Source: Azolla pinnata
Taxonomy: Eukaryota; Streptophyta; Polypodiopsida; Salviniales; Salviniaceae
Reading direction: 5' to 3'
Assembly (NCBI GenBank): GCA_037176905.1
Contig: JBBBWG010008113.1
Coordinates: 1,245-65,244, forward strand
Length of the DNA stretch: 64,000 nucleotides
Shown: piece after piece, positions 1-10,000 of the stretch
How positions within the stretch are numbered: the first letter of the stretch is position 1
How the letters are laid out: every line of letters starts with the position of its first letter
Translations under genes and position numbers: made by a program
The notes under the pieces: model-generated
What the model was told of the DNA's origin: nothing
The model's input: the letters and a program-made list of their open reading frames with translations, nothing else
The model's database searches: none

Positions 1-18
1 AATGCCTGGTTTTAGGGC

Positions 19-640
19 TTAGGGTTCAAGGTCTAGCTTGTCTAGCAATATCAGCTCTCTTGTTTGCGAATCATGAGGAAATGCGTTGGCATAGAAACGG
101 CAGTAAGTAGCGGCAACACTTCCTCGTGATGATTCTACTGATGAAGATCCTAGTAGATACATGATGATCCAGCATTCAACTTGCAGATCAGGTCTCGAAT
201 GTGGCACCTGATAGATACCTGATGATCAGGCATGTAGATGTCAGTTGTTCTCGGGGACTACGACCGAAACAACTGGCTTTCAGCCCTCTGTTTCCAAAGG
301 TGGTTTCCTTCTTATCTATTGGCATTATTACCACTCGTCGAATCCACGATCCACTTGGCCCTTCAATCCATCTCCAACTTTCACCGACAAATCTATGGAC
401 TATCAGGCCTTTCCACACTAGGGAAGAGGCTGGGCCACATAACAACTCGCAATTATGGGCAAAAAATCAATTGAATCTTGGATCCTCCATATTTTCCACA
501 ATCAGCATGCACGACATTCATGCATCGCAAATAACCCACCCAAATGACAAGATCTTCCTCCAATGTCTTGGCTTCATCTCTAACGTCATGAGCAACAATC
601 AAAAGTCCATCCAATGCTTAGAGACAAGAAGAAGGTTGCA
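19..640 (-). other. Unidentified stretch with several minus-strand open segments
   Basis: On the minus strand three open segments follow one another in different frames: about 640-480, 445-188 and 207-19. The last ends in a plausible C-terminus (…DKLDLEP, then stop). Their residue mix looks protein-like rather than repeat-like, but I recognise no family. It could be the broken 3' part of a gene or transposable element, or chance open frames. No splice sites joining the segments were confirmed. The stretch ends next to a short telomere-like motif at 8-25. Confidence 0.2.
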
Positions 641-903
641 GCTACCTGGAGCTGAACCCTGATCACACAGTAACTACAGATTCAGCACCACAAAAGATAC
701 TCGGAAACAGATGGAACGATCGTTTTTTTGTTAGCGCTTGGAAGGATTCACAACCTCGAAACAGTTGAATTGTATAACAACCAGTTGATCTTCTATAGCT
801 TCAAACAGCGAAGAGATTGATTAGGTGACTTGTGCAACGATGTACACTCTAATTATGTTCATCATACAATCCACAACACAACCATTTGCACTTTTCATCA
901 GTT

Positions 904-1075
904 GAGACCAGTTAACCCATCTTAAGCACCTCGGATTGATTATACATACTTATCCGATGAGGAGAGACCAGTTAACCCATCTTAAGCACCTCGGATTGAT
1001 TATACATAGTCCGATGAGGAGAGACCGGTTCAACCAGCTTAAGCACCTCGGATTATACATAACCAAGCCAATGCA
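904..1075. repeat. Three-copy tandem repeat, period about 57-60 bp
   Basis: Copies start at 904, 964 and 1021. They share a block opening GAGACCAGTTAACCC and containing AAGCACCTCGGATT. The first two are nearly identical and the third is more diverged and shorter. No coding role is visible. Confidence 0.85.
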
Positions 1076-1689
1076 TCGACCCCAAGCAGCATTTCGAAAG
1101 CATTTCAAAGACCAAAATCTGCATTTAATATATTTACCATTTCAATAGCCAGATCTGCCCAAATTGCTGCGTTTGTGTTGTGAATGGGGTTAGTGGGTTT
1201 CTATACAAGTAGTTTTTGCCTTCCATATGCTCTCATAACCCAAGATATGTATATAATGTGGCTTATCAGTGTCCTGAAAGTGCCTTTTATAACTGCTCTC
1301 AGAGTTATTAGTGGTGTGGAGCTTTCCCGGCCTGTCTCAGTCCCAAGTTCAGCATTTTTATGCTGAAATGCTTGCTCAAACTTTTGCTTCCAGCTTGTGA
1401 TGTTGTTAGCCTTCTCTCCTGTGGCCCAAAGTGGAAAAAACACCGGGGGAAACAAAAAACAGCTCTCCTTTTGATGTATTATGTTTCTTTAATGCAATTG
1501 TTTCAAACAAAACATATCACAAGAACAAACTGGATACACTGGTACCAGCAGCATGCATCTCGGACTGCATCGCAACAGCTCCACTGCTCGACGGTTCAAG
1601 ATCCATGTTATGCATACTCCTTTGAGCGGAACAGGGAATATCATCTCCGTGGCTGCAAAAGCAGATCATAGCCAAAGAGTGCTGTGGTA
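1076..1689. other. Non-coding stretch, nothing recognised
   Basis: Open frames on both strands are short and match no family I know. On the minus strand this lies in the direction where downstream exons of the aldolase gene would be expected, but no exon could be recognised. Confidence 0.4.
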
Positions 1690-2760
1690 AGAACACATCG
1701 CAGCCCATGGCAATGGCACCCACATCGCATGCAATGCAGAAGAAACCTATATCTGCATAAAATATAAGGCGCGGCACATGTGCCCACATACCATGCAGAT
1801 TTGCGATGCAGAAGAAATACATTTCGGTGAGGCATGGCGGCACATGTGCCCACATTACACGCTATGGCGCATGCACCCACATCAACATGCAAATTCATAC
1901 AGCAGAAGGAACCACAGTATAAGGTGGGGCAATGATATGCCGTACATGTGTATGTATAAGGGAACATGTGCCCCCATTGCATGCATAAGATTCACAATGC
2001 ATAAGAAACCCATTTCTGTACACAGTACAAGGGGGGGCAAATGTTCCCATGTTACATGCTATGGCACGTGCACCCACCTCAACATGCAAATTTGCAAGTG
2101 CAGAAGAAACCCATAGCCAGCCCTACACACATGTACCTACATCAACATGTAAGTTTACAGAGGCAGATGAAAGCCATAGAGCACATGGACGCACATCGCA
2201 TGCCACAGCGTATGAACCCACATCGCATGCTGTGGCATATGAGCCCACATCACATGCAATTTTGCATGCAGAAGAAACCCATTTCTGTATCCAGTGTTAA
2301 GGCAGGAAACATTGTACCCACATCGAGAGCCATGCACATCGCATGCCATCGCACACGGTACATGCACTCACATCACATGCAAGGCAGATCAAAGGCACAT
2401 GAAATGGCACATGAAGCCACATCGCATTGCAATTTTGCAAATGCAGGAAGAATCCCATATCTATAAACAGTGTTTAAGGGCAGGGGAAACATGTACCCGC
2501 ATCACGAGCACAAGCCATGCACAATCACATGCCATCGCACATACTACATGCACCCACATCACATGAAATGCAGATCAAAGGCACATGAAATGGCACATGA
2601 ACCCACATCGCATGCAATTTTGCAAATGCAGGAAGAAACCCATGTCTGTATGCAGCGTTGTTCAACATGTACATACCCGCATCACGAGGGAGGGCATTGC
2701 ACATCGCATGCGATCGCAACATACTACATGCACCCACGCACATCACGTGCGATGCAGATT
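1690..2760. repeat. Degenerate minisatellite rich in CACATCGCATGC and GCCCACAT words
   Basis: Diverged units of roughly 70-110 bp carry recurring words: CACATGTGCCCACAT, CATCGCATGC, GCAGAAGAAACCCAT and ATGCAATTTTGCA. GCATGC palindromes recur throughout. The array is open in several frames purely because of repetition, so the predicted proteins there are not believed. It runs straight into the next array and together they appear to fill the intron downstream of aldolase exon 1. Confidence 0.8.
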
Positions 2761-3245
2761 CAACAAGCTTACAACATCATTTCCTGACCTTGTTGGCCCC
2801 GAGAGCATCGCACATCGCATGCGATCGCAACATACTACACATATCACGTGCAACGCAGATTCCAAAAGCTCGACATCATTTCTGACCTTGTTGGCCTCGA
2901 GGGCATTGCACATCGCATGCAATCGCACATACTACATGCACCCACCCACATCACATCCAATGCAGATTCAGCAAGCTTACAACATCATTTCCTGACCTTG
3001 TTGGCCTCAAGAGCAGTCAGTGCACATCACATGCGATCACAACATACTACACATATCACGTGCAACGCAGATTCCAAAAGCTCGACATCATTTCTGACCT
3101 TGTTGGCCTCGAGAGCACTGCACATCACATGCCATCGCACACGCTACATGCACAAACTTGCGATGTGCATCGCAGACGCTACATGCACAAACATCACGCA
3201 CAATGCAGATTCAAAAAAAAAAGCTCATAACATCGATTTTCTGAC
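2761..3245. repeat. About 100-bp tandem array carrying copies of a 5' splice junction
   Basis: A unit of about 98-147 bp repeats here. The block TGACCTTGTTGGCC occurs at 2785, 2883, 2993, 3095 and, inside the aldolase gene itself, at 3242. On the minus strand this block reads GGCCAACAAG|GTCA, the end of aldolase exon 1 plus its splice donor. The array therefore looks like amplified exon-intron junction sequence placed in the intron. Confidence 0.8.
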
Positions 3246-4121
3246 CTTGTTGGCCTCGACATCGGCGAGGGCAGCATTGCGGAACAGGGCGATGTCGACG
3301 GCGCCCGACACCAAGTGGCAGCCGCGGGCAAAGAGGCGATCGGGGGGGTCATCGGCGCCCATGGCGAATCCGGCGAGGTAGACTCCGCGGGGCGCCGAGA
3401 GCACCTCGCGCTCGGCTCTCTGCTGCAGCTCCCTGACGAGCTCGTGCCCGGGGTCATGGAGGAGGCCGAGGCTCGCGCTGAGGTCCATGGGACCTACCAT
3501 GAGGCAGTCGACGCCGTCGACGGCGGCGATCTCCCCGATGCGTTCCACTGCAGCGGCGGACTCGATCTGCAGGATGAGAAGGATCTCGTCGCCGCTCTCG
3601 CACCTGCGCAGGTAGCCGGGATCGATCCCGTACCTCGAGGCCCGCACCACGGGATGCGCCGCCCCGCGGATCCCTCGCGGCGGGTACCTGCAGGCCGCCG
3701 CCGCCGCCGCCGCCTGCTCCGCCGTCTCCACCATCGGCACCATGATCCCCTCCGGCCCCAGGTCCAGCGCCTTCTTCATCTGCGCCGCCTCGTTCGCCGC
3801 CACTCGCAGCACCGCGCCCGCCCCCGCGCCCCGCAGCGCCCGCAGGCACGGCAGCGCCTGCGGGGCATCGCCCTGCCCGTGCTCCATGTCCACCACCACG
3901 AAGTCGTAGCCGGACCACGCCACGATCTCTGCCAGCGTCGGGGAGGCGGAGCAGAGGAAGGCGCCGTACAGGCGCTCGCCCTGCGCGAGGCGCGACTTGA
4001 GGGAGCAGCGGGGCGACGGCGATGGCGAGCGGGCGGCGGAGCTCGCCATGGCCGCCGCGCGGCAGCAGCAGATCCGCAGGGAAGGAGGAGGAGCAGGAGG
4101 AGGAGAATGCAGAGCGAGCAT
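3246..4121 (-). CDS. HpcH/HpaI aldolase / citrate lyase family protein, first exon
   Basis: The protein belongs to the HpcH/HpaI (2-keto-3-deoxy-sugar-acid) class II aldolase family, which makes or cleaves C-C bonds through a divalent metal ion and pyruvate enolate. Visible family blocks are SPTLAEIVAWSGYDFVVVDM, EHG, ALDLGPEGIMVPM, the metal-site region QIES, VDGVDCLMVGPMDLSASLG and GAVDIALFRNA. These match a plant protein such as Arabidopsis At4g10750 almost to its C-terminal part. Exon 1 gives 292 codons and ends AAG|GTCAGA at 3246/3245, phase 0. Reading into the intron adds six residues and a stop. The short downstream exon expected from the homologue was not found in 1-3245. An in-frame ATG at 4049 lies in a very good context (GCGGCCATGGCG) and may be the true start; the longer form adds 24 residues that could aid targeting. 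The exon is far more GC-rich than its surroundings. Confidence 0.85.
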
Positions 4122-4400
4122 GGCTATGGAAGCTCTTCACAGAAGACCTGCAACCCTAACAAAAAAAAACCCTAACCCTAACCTCCGAAACCCTAAATGG
4201 CTATGGAAGCTTCTTCACAGAGAAGACCTGCAACCCTACAAAAACCCTAACCTCAGAAACCCTAAATGGCTATGGAAGCTCTTCGCAGAGAAGACCTGCA
4301 ACCCTAAAAAAAACCCTAACCTCGGAAACCCTAAAAGGCTATGGAAGCTTCTTCACAGAGAAGACCTGCAACCCTAAACCTAGAAACCCTAAAAACCTGA
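4122..4400. repeat. Four-copy minisatellite with embedded CCCTAA motifs
   Basis: Units begin TGGCTATGGAAGCT at 4121, 4198 and 4267, with a variant (AGG) at 4336; periods are 77, 69 and 69 bp. Each copy ends in AACCCTAAAAACCCTAACC-like telomeric sequence. It abuts the aldolase start codon, so it would form that gene's 5' leader or promoter on the minus strand. Confidence 0.85.
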
Positions 4401-5460
4401 CCTTGGGGTTCAAATCCCTCCCTCCCATGGTCAGAAGTTTCAAATGGATTTCTGAGCTATAACCATTGTTAGATTTTTTTTTTCAGTTTTTTTCTTCTAA
4501 AGTAAAGGCCAGAAGTAACAGACAATTTCTTGATCTTTGACGACGATAGCGCGTCGTTGGATGTTTTTTTTTTGTTTTTTACGTTAAGCGTTGCGTTTTT
4601 TCTTACGATCGGACGAGATCGAGAACTGGAATGATCCCCGGATGGAGCTGCTGTGCAGAGGAAACGACACTTCGGAGGTGTCGAAGCAATTATAGAGAAG
4701 GCGATGTGTCGTGGTGTTTGGGCACCGATTATAGAGAAGGGCAATGTCGTGGTATTTGGGCTATACAACTCCGAATGTGTGTGTGTGTGTGTCAGGTGGA
4801 ACTACCGCCGCTGGGGTTCAGATTGAACCGGGAGATGAATAATTTTATCCAGAGATTTAAAAGGAATATGATTGCACTCTGTGCATTTCAGATCATGCGC
4901 CCATTACATTGCGACTGCATATGTAATCTATGTGTGTTGTTACTTGCTGCAACTTTGCTCGCAAAAGGACACATGAGCTTCAAAATTTCTGCGTTGTGAT
5001 TTCCTTCGCGCTTGCAAGCGAAACGAAGATGCGACATTGGTATGCTGCAGGTCCAAGCGCGAGGTTTACAATCATGCTTTTGGCTATAGTCGGCACTACC
5101 TTCATAATGTGCGTCGTGCGATGCATATACGTAATGATCCGTATTTCAATCCCAAGCATGAGTTTGGCAATCTGGACGACGACCCAATTTTATGAAACCA
5201 ATCAAAGTTTATGGAAACATTTAGTTTGTCAAAGGTCGTCGATTCTTCCTCAGAGAGCCTAGGATACCCCCTGATCACCGTTGACTAGAATAGGTCGATC
5301 GAATACCTAATCCATCAATAAAACTAATTAAACGGTCTTAACTTTAAACAAGATATATAGCAAACGCTTTGAAAGATCATCGCATACAACAGTGCTTGCT
5401 TGCTTGCTGCATGTTTGCCCTTGACTCATCAAACAGCGAGCTCGTCTTCCTGCGAGACTA
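4401..5460. other. Intergenic, no gene seen
   Basis: The only structure found is a short tandem duplication of about 47 bp at 4690-4762, sharing TTATAGAGAAGG and TGTCGTGGT. No open frame here resembles a protein family. Confidence 0.5.
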
Positions 5461-5860
5461 GTAAAAGGCAATACAACCACATGCATGCACATACACATAC
5501 ATACATGCATATCATGCAAGAACCAGATCTGCCACACATACATACATGCATGCCATGCAAGAACCAGATCAGCCACACATACATACATGCATGTTATGCA
5601 AGAACTAGATCTGCCACACATACATACATGGATGCACATGCATGTATGAATGGTACCAAGCACTGTTGACATGCATGCATGCATACTTACATCCACAGTG
5701 CATGCACGCATGGATGCGTGGGATGCATACATGAACACGCATCATGCATGCCATTCCATGCATAGTGCGCATTCATGCATGCCATGCCATGCCATGCATG
5801 ATGCGCATACGTGCATGCATCATGCATGATGCGCATACATGCATGCATCGTGCCGACCTT
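5461..5860. repeat. CATG/CATA-rich microsatellite and minisatellite
   Basis: Runs of ACATACATACATGCATG alternate with about three copies of a unit containing AAGAACCAGATCTGCCACAC near 5518, 5560 and 5600. The right part is mostly GCATGCATG and CCATGC, rich in self-complementary words. Confidence 0.85.
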
Positions 5861-6679
5861 TGAATGGGCGGACCAAGTGTGAAACCGCGGAAGAAAGTTT
5901 TTGCCCAAAGAATTGTTATTAATTCGACGGAAATTAATAATAATAAGAAACCAAAGAAAAAAACAGAACAAAAAAGAAAAGGGAAAATTACAGAAACAAC
6001 GCCTAACAAAATTATAATTTGCATTTTAACGCCTCATTAAACTAGAAAGTACGAATTAAACGTCCCAGTTTCACAAATTAACGCTCAATTAATGCGATTG
6101 ATACCGAATCAGTTAATCGCGAGCTCGATTAACATCGATCTAATTAGTTGGTTAACACTCAACTGATTGATTAACACCAGATCAATGCGTCTGTCAAATA
6201 ATTGAATTCTAGCGAATAATTACATTCTAGAATTACTAGCTTTCGTGTTAGCCGAATATAATAAGGAAATCGATTAAGATGAATTCGTGGGAAGCAGTTA
6301 AGAATAAGATCAATTAATGTTATACTAACAAACTTCATCGAGAGTTCATTTCTAACGGAAGATGAGAGTCGGCGCTACTTCGTAACATGCGACCTCAGTT
6401 TTGTCGGGCGTAAATTCTCCCAGAGGAAAAAGAATTTTATGGCAATATAAAGCATGCTCGATCGATCAAATTCGAGAATCACTAACTTCTGTCGATCGAA
6501 TACAGCAACAAGAGAATCGATCAGGATCGATCAGCGGAAGCGATTGCGAACAAAAAATCAATCAACGTCACACTCGCGGAACTGATCATCATCGGCGTGT
6601 TTAAATTGTTTCGTTGTGCATTGCGATCAGTTCATGCATAAAAAAAAAATGTGATTTACAATCTTGCGAAGCGATTTGA
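5861..6679. other. AT-rich intergenic stretch with diverged CGATTAA/GATCGAT words
   Basis: ATTAAC, CGATTAA and GATCGATC recur at irregular spacing between 6040 and 6600, suggesting an old decayed minisatellite. No gene was recognised. Confidence 0.4.
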
Positions 6680-6970
6680 TTGTCCCCAAAGCAAAAAAAA
6701 GTAAAAATAAAAAAACATTTTATGGCTCAAAAAAGAAAAAAAGGAATTTGGAAATATAGAAAAAAAAGAGCTCGTAAAAAAAAATGTGGACAATGGAAGA
6801 AAGAGGGAAAAAGAAAAAATGGAAGAAAAAAGAAAAAATGGAAGAAAAAAGAAAAAATGGAAAAAAAGGAAAAAATAGGAAAAAAGAAAAAACGGAAAAA
6901 AGAAAAAACGGGAAAAAAAGGAAAAAAGAAAAAAAGGAAAAAAAGGAAAAAAGAAAAAAAAAGGAAATAA
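6680..6970. repeat. A-rich purine tract (GAAAAAAGGAAAAA)n
   Basis: Nearly 300 bp is almost pure A with scattered G on the plus strand, ending about 50 bp before the start codon of the RING-CH ligase gene. It is open in several frames only because it lacks T. It may sit in the promoter or 5' leader of that gene. Confidence 0.85.
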
Positions 6971-7018
6971 TGGATATACATACATACATCGATGGAATGA
7001 GGAAATCGTTGCTGCGCC

Positions 7019-10000
7019 ATGGCTGCTAGGGTTAGGGTTAGGGTTAGGGTTTCTGAGGCCGCAGAGCAGGAGGAGCTGCAGGTGCAGATTGCTCCCGATC
7101 TCCCCTCCCCCCGCCTCAGTTCTGCCCATGGACGGCAAGGAAACGCAGACAATCCACGCGACTGCGCCGCCGTGGCGGCGACACTCGAAGCCGAGCCCGC
7201 ATGGCCTGCAGAATGGCGCGGCGAAGGCGGCGATGCGAATCCGCCTTCGGTTCTCAGCGGGGAAGCAGAAGAGGACTCGGATTCAGCCGCGAAAGGCCAA
7301 GGAAGGTCGAAACGGGGAACGCACGAGGATAGGGTAAGAGAAAAGAGCGAAATCGCAGCAGAAACGGGCGACGCAAGGAGAGAGAGAGAGGAGGAAGAGG
7401 AGGAGGGTGCGAATCCGCCTTCGGTTCACAGCGTGGAAGCAGAAGAGGACTCGGATTCAGCCGCGAAAGGCCAAGTAAGATCGAAACGGGAAGCGGACGA
7501 GGATAGGGTAAGAGAAGAGAGCGAAATCGCAGCAGAAACGGGCGACGCAAGGAGAGAGAGAGAGGAGGAAGAAGAGGAGGGGGTGGATGAGAACGAAGAA
7601 CTGGAAGATCAGGTAACGGAAGAAGGAAAGGAAGCCCTCTCTCGGCTTATTTCCCTCCCCACTCGGACCGTTTTCTCTAGACTTGGCCACGGCGAGAACG
7701 AAAACGCAGAGAAAGACGAGGACGGCAAGGCCGAGGCAAGAGCTGAGGCAAAACAGAAACGGGCTTCGGAAAGGATGGAGGAAGGGGAAGAAGAGTTGGA
7801 AGCGGATGTGAAAGAAGAAACAGGCCAGGGAAACTCGGGTTCAATAGAGTATGAAGCAGCAGTGGAGAATTTGGAGTCAATAGGGACGTATGAAGCAGAA
7901 ATGGTGGGGTCAGTTTCAGTTGAGGATGAGATAGCAGAAGAGAAATCCGATTTAGGAGAGAGTGAGGCAACAAAACATGGAGAAGCAACAGAAAAGGGCA
8001 ATGCAAGGAAGCAGAGAGAGGGAGAAAAGGAAAAAGAGGGGGATGGTGTGGAACACAGAGAAGAGGAAGAGGACGAGGAAGAGGAAGATGTCTGTCGCAT
8101 CTGTAGAACCTCTGGTGAGAATGGGTCACCATTGTATCACCCATGTGCTTGCAGCGGAAGCATTAAGTATGTTCATCAGGAATGCCTGCTTCAATGGCTC
8201 AACCATAGCAATGCTCGACACTGTGAGGTGAGGTGAACTTCTCTCTGGTGGAAATTTTATGGATATGGCAAACTTATTGCATCGTATCTCTATAATAAGT
8301 TTCAAACTGGAATTTTTCTGTCAGTGGCTATAACTGTGGTAGGCTGTGTCCTAATTTAGGTTTCAATGTGTGCTATCCAGAATGCAGAAAGAAATTAGGC
8401 TGAGTGTAACAAATTTAGGTTCAAATGCAGGAAGCCAAGAACCCGAAAAAAGTTGGCTGTTTGTGGTTATTTTAGGTTAAAATGTTTGAAGCCAGGAACC
8501 CGATAATTGCAAAGTGAGCTTAAAATTCTGCAAAGAAGAAGAAAATGATCATGGAAGGCAAGCTAATTCAGATGTGATAAGGGATTGTAGTTTATATTAA
8601 TGAGCGAGATTAAGCACAAATATGGCAGATTGTTAGAAGTAGTTTACAATGGTAAGGGATATGTGTAATGTAGTTAAAATGTACGAAAGCAAGAATTATC
8701 GAAAGCTGCACAGTGATACATTTTCTTTAGAGCTGCTTTGAAAAGGAAGGGAAATCGAGAAAATTGAGCTTATTCAAATTTGGTAAAAATCTTGGGAATA
8801 TTAGATACACAAATTTTACTGTTTCTAATGGGTAGCTAGAGTAGAAATTTCAATAATTCCGGTATGCTATACCTCATAAGACATCCAACTCAAAGACAGA
8901 AGCCTTTCTCCCAAGTTAGTAATGGATTCCTCATCTTTTGATTGATTCGAACTTTGATGGATTCATTTTGCTGCCAATTTCGAACTTTGATGGATTCTTT
9001 CTTTTGTTCTTATTCATTTTATACCTAGTTTTGGTTTTGAATCCCTGCATGTATATATTTTCTCACATTGCATACTTCTGTCAATGTACTTTAATGTGAA
9101 TAGATTTCTAATCAAGTCAATGATATCTCTGTAGTCACTCTATAGTACTGCAGCAATTTCAACTCCTGTCTGTTTGTCGTCATGGTGTGACCTTGCAGCA
9201 ACTACTAATCTCCCTTTGACGATTGGGAATGCAGGTTTGCAAGCATTCCTTTTCATTTTCGCCTGTGTATGCGGAGAATGCACCGATAAGGCTATCATAT
9301 CAGGAATTCGTTTTGGGTCTGGCCATTAAGGGAGGTCGAGGAATGCATTTCTTCTTACGTCTCGTTTTTGTTATGTCAATATGGCTGATTTTTATCCCTT
9401 TCACAACTTTCTGGATCTGGCGCCTGACATTTATTCGAAGCATATCAGAAGCGCAACACATGTTCATCCAACGGCTGATTCCCACTTTATTCTTTACTGA
9501 TTGTCTCCACGGGTTTCTGTTATCAGCTGGCATCGTCTTTATCTTTCTCGGTGCCACTTCTCTGCGAGAGTATTTTCGTCACTTGAGAGAATTAGGTGGT
9601 CTTGATGTGGATAGAGAAGAAGATGGTCAGGCGAGAGGAGGTAGGAGGCAATTGATAGGTGATAGGGTGGAAGGTGGTGGTGGTGGGAACAGAGAAGGTG
9701 GTGGTTTAGGGCAAGGTATTGCTGCTGGGGCAGGCCAACTAATCAGAAGAAATGCAGAGAATGTGGCTGCACGTCTTGAAATGCAAGCCGCTCGTTTAGA
9801 AGCACATGTGGAGCAAATGTTTGATGGAGCAGATGATGTGGATGGTGCAGAAGATGTTCCTTTCGATGAGCTTGTGGGAATGCAAGGCCCTGTCTTCCAC
9901 TTATTGGAGAATGCCATTACGGTATGTAGTTGGAAAATTTAGTTGGAAGTTCATGCGTTTGTCGATTTGTTCTTATTAATATATTCTCATTAGTTTTGCC

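Noticed and set aside
952-1025. CCGATGAGGAGAGACC words resembling a hammerhead ribozyme core (CTGATGA)
   Set aside because: The core has CCGATGA, there is no matching GAAA segment or stem pairing nearby, and the word is simply part of the 57-60-bp tandem repeat.
1690-3200. Long open frames rich in His, Met and Cys
   Set aside because: They come from repeated CACATG/GCATGC words, exist in several frames and strands at once, and match no family.
3315-4175. 286-codon plus-strand frame opposite the aldolase
   Set aside because: It is a GC-rich shadow of the aldolase exon; its Arg/His/Pro-rich translation has no family features.
6656-7152. Phe-rich minus-strand and Lys-rich plus-strand frames
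   Set aside because: Products of the A-rich purine tract, with no splice or family support.
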